Source: Trichinella spiralis
Lineage: Eukaryota; Nematoda; Enoplea; Trichinellida; Trichinellidae
Direction: 5' to 3'
Assembly: GCA_000181795.3 (NCBI GenBank)
Contig: CM012955.1
Coordinates: forward strand, 1,162,008-1,204,347
Length of the DNA: 42,340 nt
In this document: one piece after another, positions 23,201 to 33,826 of the stretch
How the letters are laid out: every line of letters starts with the position of its first letter
How positions within the stretch are numbered: the first letter of the stretch is position 1
Position numbers and translations under genes: made by a program
The notes under the pieces: generated by a model
Told to the model about the DNA's origin: nothing
The model's database searches: none
Seen by the model: only the letters and a program-made list of their open reading frames with translations

Positions 23201-26200
23201 TGTGCGAGTTGATCTACCACACCGCTTACGAATTGCGCACCCCCGGCTCCAAGGAACGTCTGATTGAGCAGCGTATTCCATCGTCGTACGTCGCTCTTGA
23301 GGAAATTGTCACCAAACTGGCGGCAGAACGGAAACAAGCCGGACGGGAGCCGGTCATCAATGCGGAAACATTTCGAAACAGTGTTCAAGAGTTGATGCTC
23401 AAGCAGACCGGTCGATCGTTTCGTGATACTCATGAGCTCAACTTAGCCGTCGTATTTCTTCATGAAAATGGTCGTTGATTTTTTTTTCTATTGTCTTTTA
23501 CATCCAGTGGCATTAATTAATTTTATGTAGATATATATATACATATTTGCCATTTTGTAGGCGTTCTTTTGCATTACGATGATGCAACGTTGAAAGATTT
23601 GTACTTTTTGGATCCTCAGTGGTTGTGTGACGTGCTAGCGCACGTAATTACCGTTCGTGAGATAAATCCATTTGCTAAAGGAGGTATACTTATATGTTTG
23701 TTGTAGTGTTTTATTTATTTATTTAGTTTTTGGAATTCAATGATAAGGTCATTTTAAACCCCTTTTTTGAGGTTTAATGAAGGTGGACGATTTGAAAATT
23801 TTATTCAAAGCCACGCGTCTATCTGTTGCCAACATCCGCAGTTATGCGTTGAATTTGCTACAAAAGTTCGAAGTTGCGCTAACCTGGGATAACAAAACGT
23901 TGCTCATTCCATCACTGCTACCTGATGAGTATCAGTTGCGTGCTGGCTACCCTGGTTGTAATGTGAAAGTGAGAACAGTTTTTTTTTTGTTGAAAAAAGA
24001 TTTCTGGTGTTAATCAATCTGTTCAATGTGTTGATCGTGTGTGTGTGTGTGATTTTGTTGTCTGTTTCGATTGAAACGGCGTTGAATAATGAATGTGAAT
24101 ATTTTGAGATGAAGAGGAAAGAGGTTTTTCTCTTCTTTTTCTCAGGTTCCAGTCAGTGCGAGAATTGAAGACAAGAAAGATGATCATTGGTCGATTTTGT
24201 CCACGCAAGCGACTGTCGAGAGCTGCTTGACAAGCATGCAAGCCAACTTGTCTATTGTTGATAATGTTGAAGGCGGCGATTCATCTGAATATAAGGTTGT
24301 TGCGTTTCACGAAAACGTTCAGCAGAGTATTCGACGTTTGTACGTGATGTTGTATTTTCCGTCTGGATTTTGGTCACGTCTGATTACTCGAATTATTGGC
24401 GACGATAAAATTGCCGCCATTTTGAACGATCATTATTTGCACGTTTCGCAGGCCGAAGATTTCCCTCTGGTGGAACAACTGTCGCGTACAGTGTTGGCTG
24501 ACAACAAGCTCGAATGGCGCCTTTGGCAAACGGGTCTGGAGGTGAACGTGTTCGGTGTGACGTTGATCAGCGTCAAGGAATTTTTGCCGCTGGCCCAAGT
24601 GCGGGATGTCGACTATCGGGACGTGTCGATGCGTTACAAGCAGGATACGTTTTGGAGTGTCGTCAACGCGGACCAGTCGAGTGTGCTGGAACTCTACTTT
24701 CCCCACGTCAGCTTCGAGATTGTCCCAACGTCCAGCGGTCAAGAGGCGAATTATTTGCAGTCCAGATTCACGTTGGCGACCAATCGTAAAGCAGCCATTC
24801 GTCTGCTGGCGTTGACGGTGGAAATTTTGGACACTTTGCTCGAAGATTGGTATCCGAGTTTGGGCACGCGTTTCATACACACTTCCGAAGGCCGGTACTT
24901 GGTCACACGTCTTGTACCTTGTCCCTGTTGTCTGTCGAGTTGTATGAATTTGTCTGGTCAATCGGTGGAAGACGACGATTGGACCGTATTGCCGAACAAG
25001 AAGCGATCATCTAGCAACGTCACCGACGCTGCGGATTTTTCCACCAATACCAGCGAATTGACAACGTAAGAGAAAAAACCCAGAAAGTGATACTTCTTTT
25101 TTTTCAGTGCACTTACAATCGATCCTTGTTGTAGTGTTGCAGCTGCTTTGAAAGAATTTGAACAAATGATAGAGAAAAGCAAACCACGACAGCATCCGGA
25201 TGATGATGATGATGACAACGTTTCCACAGATCAGCAACAGTCCCTGTTGGAATGCGTTTGTTGTTTTACAGTTGAAGAATGTATTCACGCCGCCAGCGAA
25301 GCTTCTACTGTCAAATGTTTCAAGCACGGCGCTCTTTCTCTGGGCACAGTGGCACCAGATACGGTATTGAAAATTACTTGCTATTTTTAATATGGATGGT
25401 TGGATTCTGTTTTGTTGTATAGGTTTTTCTCGATTTGTCCGATGGTCAGTTGATTGTGCCGACCACAGTGAAAAGAGGCAAAATGCTCGGTCGTGGTGCT
25501 TTCGGTTTTGTTTTCAAAGCAACCGCTAATTTGAGGGTAAGTGCTGCTTGACTCATGGGTAAAATGGCGAAGTTGGAATGTGTAAAATGGTAAATTTAAT
25601 GAAAAAGAAAAACTTTAGAATAATGACGACTGCAAAGACGTAGCTTTGAAAATATTGCATCCTGTCGATCCTGGCTTTGGAGCGAAAGCTAGCGCTTTGG
25701 CTGCTTTCAAAGTTGGCAAAATTGGAGTAAGAAAAATTTGAAATAATGTTTGAAATTTGTATTTTTCAAGGCAGCATCGTCGAAATGGAAACGTGATCCT
25801 GTTCAACACGCTTGTCGTTCTTATTGTACGGCTCGGCAAGAGTTGAACATTTTGTTGAAGTTGAAACATTCTTGCATTGTACCGTTGGTTGGAGTCTGTC
25901 CACGGCCGTTGTCGCTTGCGTTTGTTCTTGCTCCTCTTGGTTCGCTGGGCGCTTTGTTGATGAACTACAGGCGTTCAGGTGCTCGAATCAATTGGACATC
26001 TTTGCAAGAGACCGCATTCCAGGTTGTGATTGCCTATTATAGTTAAAATGCGAGAGGCAGTAGCGATACTTGTATACTTACTTGTAACATTTGTTGTAGA
26101 TTGCGAAAGCGTTGGAATACCTTCACCGAAGTCATGTTATATACAGAGATTTGAAATCGGAGAATGTTCTCGTTTGGCACTTTCCCCCTCCGTTCAGTTT

Positions 26201-28580
26201 GTTGACTACTGTGGAAGTAATTGATTTATTTATTTCAGCTTTTTTTTCTTCTTTTGAAAATTTGATTATAAAAGGTAAAGCTGGGCGATTATGGTATTAG
26301 CCGGAATGCGTTGCCTGCCGGTCACATGAAAGGCTTTGGAGGAACTGAAGGTTTCATGGCACCGGAAATTATGCGTTACAATGGTGAAGAAGAGTACACG
26401 GACAAAGTGGATTGCTTTTCTTTTGGCATGTTCTTGTATGAATTGTACACGCTGCGATTGCCGTTCGAAGGGCAGGAACAAGTCAAAGAATACATCTTGG
26501 ACGGCGGACGTCCGAACATATCGGTTAAAGTAAAAAGTGTTCACGCAAGCCGCTTGCGCAGCAGCTGAGACTGTTATTTCAGGATATTGCATATCCGTGC
26601 AATTTTTTGGATTTAATGATCAAGTGTTGGTCACAACAGCCTTCAGAACGACCATCGTCTAGTCAGTTGGTATCACTGACAGCGGCACCTGAATTCAGTC
26701 ATCTTCTCGATGTGGTTTCGTTAAACGATCCGGAAGTTTATTTCACTGTAGGCGAAGCTTTTATAAGTGAGTTGTTTTTACTTGTGTCGGTTTGTTATTT
26801 GCTTTCTTATTTTTCGAAAATTTTTCTTCTAGATGACAATTTTCCTGTTGCGGATGAGAATATGGCTTTGGAGGGGGAAATTTGGATCTGTCGCACCGAC
26901 GGTCAAGTGTCCATATTATCTTCGGACGGTGGCAGTTGGTTTGAATATAAAGTAGTAAAGGGACAGAGATGAGTTTATTTGTTTATTTATTTCTATTCTT
27001 TTCTAGAATATTACTATTGACAAAGACACGTTCGTTGCTGCGCTTTGTTTGGTCAATGATTTCGTTTGGGTGGCTGATTTGACCGGAATGATACGAATAT
27101 ATTGGTAATAACAACGGATATATATATATATATTCCAGCCAATTAAGTTTATATGTTTTTTTTTCAGTACAAAAATGTACAGCGAAGTGATGAAGTTTAG
27201 CATTGCTAATTGTGTCCAACGTCCAGCAGAATGGAATGGGGTTGTTTCCCAAGTGCAGGTTGAACGTGTTCATTACGTTGAGAAATTGGATTTGGTCGTG
27301 TTGTCCGTTTGCACACCACCTACGTTGATTCTTTGTTCCTCAGATCCACATTCCAGTGAAGCGCTAGTCATAAAATCTGTTCATGACTGTTGCACAGAAG
27401 GCAGCAGCATCCTCTGTTCAACGTTCTTTCCTTCAGCAACAGCTGATGGGTACGTTGATTGCATTTTGCTTTTTATTAATGATCTTTTTTTTAATTGATA
27501 ATTCATTTCTTGCAGTGTTTATCATTTTTGGGCTGGACGCAGTGGAGGTAATATTTCCGTGTACAGATTGCAGAACAGAAATTTATTTCACGTGGAATCA
27601 TTTTCACATCGTACAACATCTGATGATTATGACTCTGAAACTAGCCAGTTGGTGTCCAGCTGCCATAGCAGCCGTTACATTTGGTCTTATTTGTTTCCAG
27701 GCAAGTAAATTTCGATCATTAATTTATAAGAACCATTGGCCATTGTAATTTTTTTTTGGTTTTTTTTCAAGGCAGTGTTATTTATCAATGGGAAACTGAG
27801 ACGAAGAAGACCGTTGCCAAATTGGACTGTTCTAAACTTGTGCCATGCTCAGAAAGTTTGTACACAATGAACGTCGAAGAGCGTTTGACTCGTAAGATTG
27901 CAGATTTATTATTTTCAGACGTTTTTGTATTTTAAAATTTTCTTTAAACCCATGCATTGTTAATTTTTGTAGCTAGCTTTTGCCAAGTTAGTGCGTTGTA
28001 TTTGTTAGAAAAGGAAGATTGCTCTCAGTTGTACGTTGGCACCACTTGGGGAGTGATCATTGTTGCCGAAGCTGATCAAGTAAAAGAAAATCTCCAAAAA
28101 ATAAAATCAATTAATTAATTAATTAATTAAAAGGTAATAATCTCTTCTGTGTATTAATTTCAGTTGAAACCAATAACAGCTTTTCGACCGTACGTTGAGG
28201 ATGTTCGTTTGATCGCCGCTTTTACAGCGGATAAACGGACTGCAGTCAGTTCGGCAACGCACCAAGCAGCGTCGTCTACCGGCTCAGATCGAAGTGCCAG
28301 GCATCAGTCTGCATCTTCGGAATACGCTCAAGGAACAAAATGCAGCGGCGGCAGTTTGCCCCCCTACCAGGAACGTAAATCGTCGCTAGAAACTGCCGGC
28401 ACGTTTTCCGCCTACAGTGGACGCGGTCCACTTTTGGTCACCGTTGGTCGAGGCTATCGTAGCTTGATTAGTCGTTTTGTTGATTCTTCATCCAGCAAGC
28501 CGGATCCCAAATCCAACTCCTTATTGGAGCGCGATCATTTTGCAATTCTCTGGCGTACTGACGACTGGACAAACTTCTAG
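18029..28580 (+). CDS. lrk-1: LRRK-family ROCO kinase (lrk-1 / LRRK1-like)
   Basis: A complete 30-exon gene. I chained every exon with consistent phase; the coding length is 7,929 or 7,932 nt, about 2,642 aa (C. elegans LRK-1 and fly Lrrk are about 2,400). Domain order is ankyrin repeats, leucine-rich repeats, ROC GTPase, COR dimerisation domain, serine/threonine kinase and a WD40-like C-terminal domain, the set known from LRRK1/lrk-1. In C. elegans this family works in vesicle sorting and axonal protein localisation. Key sites are the P-loop GVQGIGKTS (1074-1082), DFGGQ (1152-1156), THVD (1210-1213), LGRGAFG (1879-1885), ATP lysine K1906, YRD (2030-2032), DYG (2059-2061) and APE (2083-2085), so GTPase and kinase both look intact. 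All introns are GT-AG except one GC-AG. The ATG at 18029 opens the ankyrin part; an extra upstream exon cannot be excluded. Exon coordinates are in the domain entries. Confidence 0.95.
20490..22229 (+). other. lrk-1: LRRK leucine-rich repeats (exons 7-9)
   Basis: Rest of exon 7 (to 21486), exon 8 (21583-21833) and exon 9 (21946-22229). Repeats of the LxxLxLxxNxLxxLP type are visible, for example LRILNASNNKITSL, LVTLNLADNKLKHLP, LKELNLAGNQLRTLP, LSMLNLARNAFEQVP, LTRLNLSHNFLQQL, LKHLDVSHNRVQHW, LRTLLLADNCL and LAVLNLSENRQ. The series is interrupted by a long low-complexity insert after LRTLP and again by a basic, Ser/His-rich stretch across the exon 7/8 junction. Confidence 0.9.
20871..20985 (+). 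repeat. lrk-1: Ser- and Cys-coding microsatellites inside LRRK exon 7
   Basis: TCT/TTC triplets and TGT/TGC triplets translate to runs of seven Ser and then six Cys, followed by a short Ser/Thr-rich part. The block interrupts the leucine-rich repeats after LRTLP. It keeps the frame open, so triplet expansion or contraction would be tolerated; length variation between individuals is likely. Confidence 0.85.
22314..25065 (+). other. lrk-1: LRRK ROC GTPase and COR domains (exons 10-16)
   Basis: Exons 22314-22431, 22528-22695, 22755-22877, 22987-23470, 23561-23683, 23772-23968 and 24146-25065. ROC begins at LKLMVVGVQGIGKTS, includes switch II WDFGGQREYYATH and the base-recognition motif GTHVD, and ends near 23235. 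COR follows with RIPSSYVALEE, LYFLDPQWLCDVL and LLIPSLLPDEY, all typical of LRRK COR. At the switch II position occupied by Arg in human LRRK2 (R1398) this protein has Gln, as in Ras. The donor after exon 13 is GTCGTT, weak but the only one giving the right phase. Confidence 0.9.
25108..25363 (+). other. lrk-1: LRRK COR-kinase linker (exon 17) with two possible acceptors
   Basis: The exon can start at 25108 after TTTTTTTTCAG or at 25135 after CTTGTTGTAG. The 27-bp difference is a multiple of three and stays open, adding nine residues including CC. The upstream acceptor has the better pyrimidine tract. The linker holds a run of Asp codons (GAT)n at about 25199-25216. Confidence 0.75.
25423..26766 (+). 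other. lrk-1: LRRK kinase domain (exons 18-23)
   Basis: Exons 25423-25536, 25619-25726, 25771-26022, 26100-26216, 26275-26529 and 26583-26766. Gly-rich loop LGRGAFGFVFKA, VALKIL lysine, YRDLKSENVL catalytic loop with Tyr in place of the usual His, DYGIS in place of DFG (both as in LRRK2), GTEGFMAPE activation segment end, DCFSFGMFLYEL and CWSQQPSERPSS in lobe C. An unusual insertion between the VALK strand and helix C is Ala/Gly/Lys-rich. All catalytic residues are present. Confidence 0.93.
26833..28580 (+). other. lrk-1: LRRK C-terminal WD40-like domain (exons 24-30)
   Basis: Exons 26833-26954 (or 26951), 27007-27104, 27168-27449, 27516-27700, 27772-27891, 27973-28079 and 28164-28580. Beta-propeller-like strands such as GEIWICRTDGQVSIL, DFVWVADLTGMIRIY, VYHFWAGRSGGNISVY and LYVGTTWGVIIV. 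Exon 27 ends in CAG/GCAAGT, a GC-AG intron with the usual strong consensus. Exon 24 has tandem donors (GTAGTA) that add or omit one Val. The C-terminus ends ILWRTDDWTNF, and the Ser-rich insert in exon 30 resembles a loop. Confidence 0.85.
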
Positions 28581-29558
28581 ATGCCGATTTACCCTATATA
28601 TATGTATATATACATATATGTATTTTATTTGCTCGTCATTGTTTCATTAGTTTTTTTTGAATTTAGTTAAAGGAATTTTTTATTCCCGTGACACTTTAAG
28701 CTGTTTGCTTGGTGTCCTAACTTCGTTGTTAGTTCTTACTATTATTGTTGTTGTTGTTGTTGTTGTTGTTGCTACTATTTTTGCTGTTGCCGTTGATATT
28801 GTTGTCACTTTTTTCCCGTATGTTTGAAGTTAGCCTTTGATTTTAGCTCTAAAAGTCAAAGTAAAAGCTTTTTGATCCACGCACCATTATTAAGGTAGTG
28901 CAGAGACGCGGGCATGCACACGAGAAGTATGAGTGTTTTTAAGTATCATTTCAAGATTTCATATCTAAATTTGCATACACTAACAGCTTTTTGCAAATCA
29001 GGTATGTATTTATGAAAGTCACTTTGAAGGTAATTTTTTAAAAACATTTTCCACGATTTTTTAATCTATTCAAGTTGTCAGTAGTTGTGTAAAAGTTTTT
29101 CTATCTTGAAACAGACGATATGATCATTCCCCCCCCCCCCCACGTTATTTGCATCTGAGAAATGAATTTAAAATTGGTCTAATGTGTTGTAATGACTGTA
29201 CATTTCACAGAGTTTCGTTCATGTTATTTGCTTTAAGCGTTAAACTGACTTACTTCTAGAGGCATTTAATGAAATTTTGGAAGCAACTTGCTGAAAAACT
29301 ACAACTTGCTTGTACGAATTAATTCATCTGATTTTTCAAGTAGTTCAAGTGTTTTTCATATTTCCTTCTTCATTCATATATTATAAAGTACCATACTGTG
29401 AACTGTTTTTTCTAAAAATTTGCTTAATACTGTTGTTGAATATTTATATTTAGTAAACTGTTCACCGCTTGCAACGTTAAAAAAATAAAGACTGAAAGAA
29501 AATATGATGTCTCGCGCTTGCTGAAGAGCAGCACCATTTGAATCCTGCAATAATGAAT
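28581..29558. other. Convergent 3' region of LRRK and ENPP
   Basis: Holds both 3' UTRs. A 22-bp perfect palindrome built on ATATATGTATA lies at about 28597-28618 just after the LRRK stop, a (TTG)n run at 28745-28771, and a 13-base C homopolymer at 29129-29141, striking in such AT-rich DNA. No coding frame supported; open frames left of the ENPP stop have no link to either gene. Confidence 0.6.
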
Positions 29559-32500
29559 TCAACTCCACAGCTGCTGATTGATGTGACGACGATGATTTTG
29601 AGCTTTGGAAAATTCCCAGTTGTCGAAAAAGCGTAGGCCGGTTAGCAGTTCAATATCGTGCACTGTTGCCGTGTGCGTGTACATATATTCTTCGGACGTC
29701 TGAAATTACGAAAGGAGGAAAATAGAAGTGAATTTCTAAAATTCAGAATTATGCTTTCATAGATGGGAAATAACGACTCTAATAATACAGCAATGAAAAT
29801 GTACAGAAATGGGCAACAAACAAAGTGATGTGGCTTTTCGTGTCACCTGACAATTTTGAATCTGTTTCCGGTGTGGTATGGCAAACGACATCACTTCACT
29901 GTTCCCATCGCAAACGTTATCATCGCGCCAAGGTTGATCACATCGCAATAATATCAAATAATAATGCGTAGGAATGACTGTACTGTGGATTTTGCTGTGT
30001 ATGAAATTAGGAAAAAATTAATTTTTTTAAATATTAGCACATTAATTTTAAATCGGTTGATTTGCGTACTGTTTGTCGATCAGCTCTTCGTGATCTGCTA
30101 ATCCATCATGATCATAGTCAAAAATTGGACCACTAATGGCGACCAAATCACCATACTGTTTGCTGTATTCGAGAGTTTTACTCAAGACAAAATTCCAAAT
30201 TCCTAAAATTGCCCTGTCATTGTTGTGAATTTTATCAATAGCTCTGGTGCGAGTCATACCATCGTAAAACGTTTGGTACATGGCACTTTTAGCTGAGTAA
30301 AGGACAGGTAGGAGGAAATCGCTTGTTGATTTTTGTGCAGAATCTGAAACAATAAATCGCTTGATAATATCTTTGATTTTTTGTAGATTTATTTTACCTG
30401 TAACAAACGGCAAGATTGGATACAAGGAGATGCCAGCTTCGTGCAGCATGCTCTCGATAGTTTCCTCTTGACTGCATGTTAAACTATTTTCGAGTGAAAT
30501 TACGGTGCAAATTGTATGAGCATTCGAGGCAGTTTGCATTTTAGCTGTGATTCGAGTTTCAATCATTGATGTGTAGTGCATGTTATTGTCTCGCCAAAGC
30601 GTAAAACCGCAACCGTCAATCCAACATAAATTTTCTTTCGATTCTGAACAAACGTTCACTCGATAATTTGCAGCACAGTTTTCGGAAGGCAGTTTCTGAA
30701 AAGTGTGGATTTTAAAATCCACTTTTCTTTTATTGTACGTTAATTGACTGCCGCTTACAATGTTCGTGCACAACGAGCACCGTGATGCGTTTGCGACGTT
30801 GTATTTGCATTTTGGTACTTGTTTCACTGCTGGTGGATCCAATTCTGGAGGATTAATTTGAATCTCATGTAGTGCACCCAAGGTCCCGTTTGTGGAAGCT
30901 CGGGATTTCAGTTGTAACAAATCTGAGCAAATTAATTAAGTTAACTGAAACTGTGAATTAGTCTATCAAGCCTTAGTAGTAGTGGTCACAAGATTACCAG
31001 CAACAAGATTGTAAATTTCGACGTTCTTGAACGGCTCTTGCACCACATAACCTTCCTTTATGCTTGGTCCTGTGCTGACAAACAAAGTGTGCATTGTTGG
31101 TATTCTGAAGTCAAAACCATGATCGCCTACCACTTCCCAACTCTTGTTTGTTCTACAATAAATCGTACGTGTTTATGCAACAGTGCAATGCAATGTAATA
31201 ATGTGTGTGTGTGTTGCTTAATTGCAGGCAAAATATCGTTTTCCAACTTTACTTCCAAATCTGAATTCCTGCATTGCCATCAAGAACAAGGTCGCCTATT
31301 CTGTTGCTCGAGGAAAAGTGCAAACGTTTTGGTACATCCATTCGATTGTAGACTCGGAATTCCGGTTGACATTGCAGTAAGTTTTCAGCAGTTTGCACAC
31401 TGATGCCTTAAATATTCGTTTTTTTAAATGTCTCTATCTTGCACTTGTTCAAATTATAAATTATTGCATGACAATTAAGCTTACAAACGTACTGGAATTT
31501 AGAATCATAATTCTTGCCACTGGTCCGCTGAATACTTCTATTCCGTTCATATTTTCCTCACCGTTGAAATATTTCTGCACACTAACTTCTTCCGGTATCA
31601 TCTTTTGCATTCCTACGGTAAGTGTTAAAGCTAACCTTTTTTTCAACAACAACATGCAAATAGAAACATGCACAATCAACAATTATTTATTTATTATTGC
31701 ACACATTCTGGTTGTTGGTTTCCAGAAAATAGGATTCTCAAGAAATTATCCATTACATGTTGTTCCGTTTGTTATTTTATAATTTTTTTTGATAAATGAT
31801 CTTTCTTATGTTTAAATTTAGCGTAGCATTAATTTTGTTTAAATTTGAGAACAAATTTCATCATACCGTGATCAGCTAGAATGATGACGTTGACGCAGTC
31901 GATTAGATCGTGCGTCTTTAGTTCAGTGAAAAGATAATTTATTACAGAATCGACGAACAGCAACGTATCGCTCAGCTATATTGGAAAGGTTCTATTCAGT
32001 GTACAGTTTTAGTGTATCTGATAAAATAAAAAAAATACCGCTTCAGAGTCTGGCCCGTACGTATGTCCATCTTCATCTGGTTGGTTAAAATACACATTGA
32101 TTAGAGAGGGCCTTTGGTCGTCGGGAAGCTGAAGCCATTTAATCACTTTGTCAATTCTGTTTGCGAATGGTAGAGATGAGTTGTATTTTTCTGCATATGT
32201 ACCATTCATGTCTGAAAAGACAGGAATGCAAAATTAGTCCATTGAATAATTCCACAATTCTCTTCTAATGAAGTTACTTTGAATGTATTTATCTGAGCCT
32301 GGCCAATTGAATGGAGCAGCCTTCATTCCATTTTTCATTACAGTATTCCATATCTGAAAAAAAAAATTTTTTTTCAAGTTTCTTTTTCAATTTTAGTTTA
32401 TTTGAATGTTGGCATTATTGCTAGGTGATGTAGGTTTTTGTTCAACTGTTCAAAAACGTTCGTGAAACGGCATCTATTTGTTTGTTATAAAAGTGCGACA

Positions 32501-33826
32501 AAAAATAATTTGATCAGTTTTACCGGTTCTCCGAGCCACCATTTTGGATTATCAGAATGCTTCATGGTGAATAGCTGCTCTTCAGCAATCGGTGAGATCG
32601 TTTTGTCTAGCATTCTGTTGTCTATAATTCCATGCGACTCTGGATACAGTCCCTGAATGATGTATTTTCAAAGTTATCAGATTTAATTTACTTCATTTCA
32701 TATTCATACCGTTACAATGGTGTAATGATTTGGAAACGTTTTGCTCGGGTAGCTTGCGTACATAAACGGTGACGTGGAACCACATTCGATTAATTTTTGC
32801 ATTGCGTTGGTTTTGTTCCGTTTTAAGTAATCGGCGCGGAATCCGTCCAAAGAGACCATAAGTACCACGGGAAGATCCCAACTTGAAAAAAAATCATTGA
32901 TAGTTTGTAAAATGGAATAGGTTTTATGAAAAAGAAAATAAATAATTATGTGCCATTTGTATTATGCTAACAGCTTTCACTGATTTCACCTTTTGCTGAG
33001 CAACTTCAGTTTTCTTCTTCTTCTAATACCCCTGACAGTTTTGGTACGTTTCTCACAAAGATGATGAATTCTGAAATTGTCTTCGATTCAATGTTCCAAT
33101 AATGCATGCAGTATGAAAAATGCAATGCAGTATTGTTTTTGTTTTCCAAATTGAAGCTTGAATTCAAAATTGCTTTGTTGACGTTGAAACATTTCCAGTT
33201 ATGGCAAGCAGTTAGTTGAAATTGGCCAAAAAACGACGTTGTTGCAACGAAGGTGATGCATCTTCTTGAAAAATATCAATTGATCCATTTCAATATGTGC
33301 TTCACAAGCAAAACTATTTTGTGTTGTTGCTGATAAAATTCAAATTCAACTATTTACACAAATCATAAGCGATAGAAGACGAGGAGGAGGAGGAAAACAT
33401 TCCTTTATCAAACGTACAGATCATTCAAGCATTGTGTGTATGTATGTATGCAGGTAGTAGCTGTACGATGTATCATCTATTAGCAGTGGACATTGAACGT
33501 ATCAAAGATGTGAAATCTCTTTGATACACTAGCATAGTCAACTCATTTATAATTGATCATGATAATGACAGATCGATCAGAGACAGAACTTACTGTTTGG
33601 GACAAATTCTTTTCCTGTTGCAAACATCACTGTGCCATCTGTCTGCAACTTCCGGAGATTGGGATTTTCTTGAGGTAGCCACACAAATCAAGGCAATTAG
33701 AAGCGCTAACGGGATCAAAATTGCCAGACAAACGAGCAGCCATTTTGTGCGTGACATTTGCCAGTTGTGCGTTATTGTTGCACTTCTCATCATTTCCAAC
33801 GGTGCGGTGCCTGAAAATGCCGGCAT
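29559..33826 (-). CDS. Ectonucleotide pyrophosphatase/phosphodiesterase (ENPP family), type II membrane protein
   Basis: Hydrolyses phosphodiester or pyrophosphate bonds of extracellular nucleotides using two zinc ions. Exons: 33826-33594, 32881-32710, 32652-32524, 32353-32278, 32211-32039, 31975-31867, 31612-31489, 31399-31253, 31152-30998, 30922-30398, 30343-30070, 29994-29847, 29699-29559; all phases agree, 801 aa (790 from the ATG at 33793, which may be the true start because TTTTCAG lies between the two). Short cytoplasmic tail, then a signal anchor (WLLVCLAILIPLALLIALIC). Catalytic domain: D90 in VSLDGFR, nucleophile T126 in YPSKTFPNHY, D249/H253 in QPDEDGHTYGP, D296-H297 in LADHG, H399 in GDHGFD. 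C-terminal nuclease-like domain with an EF-hand-type loop DYDHDGLADHEE (690-701), PTHYY and PWRDDN. The somatomedin-B domains of ENPP1-3 are absent, as the catalytic part follows the anchor after only about 30 residues. Confidence 0.95.
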
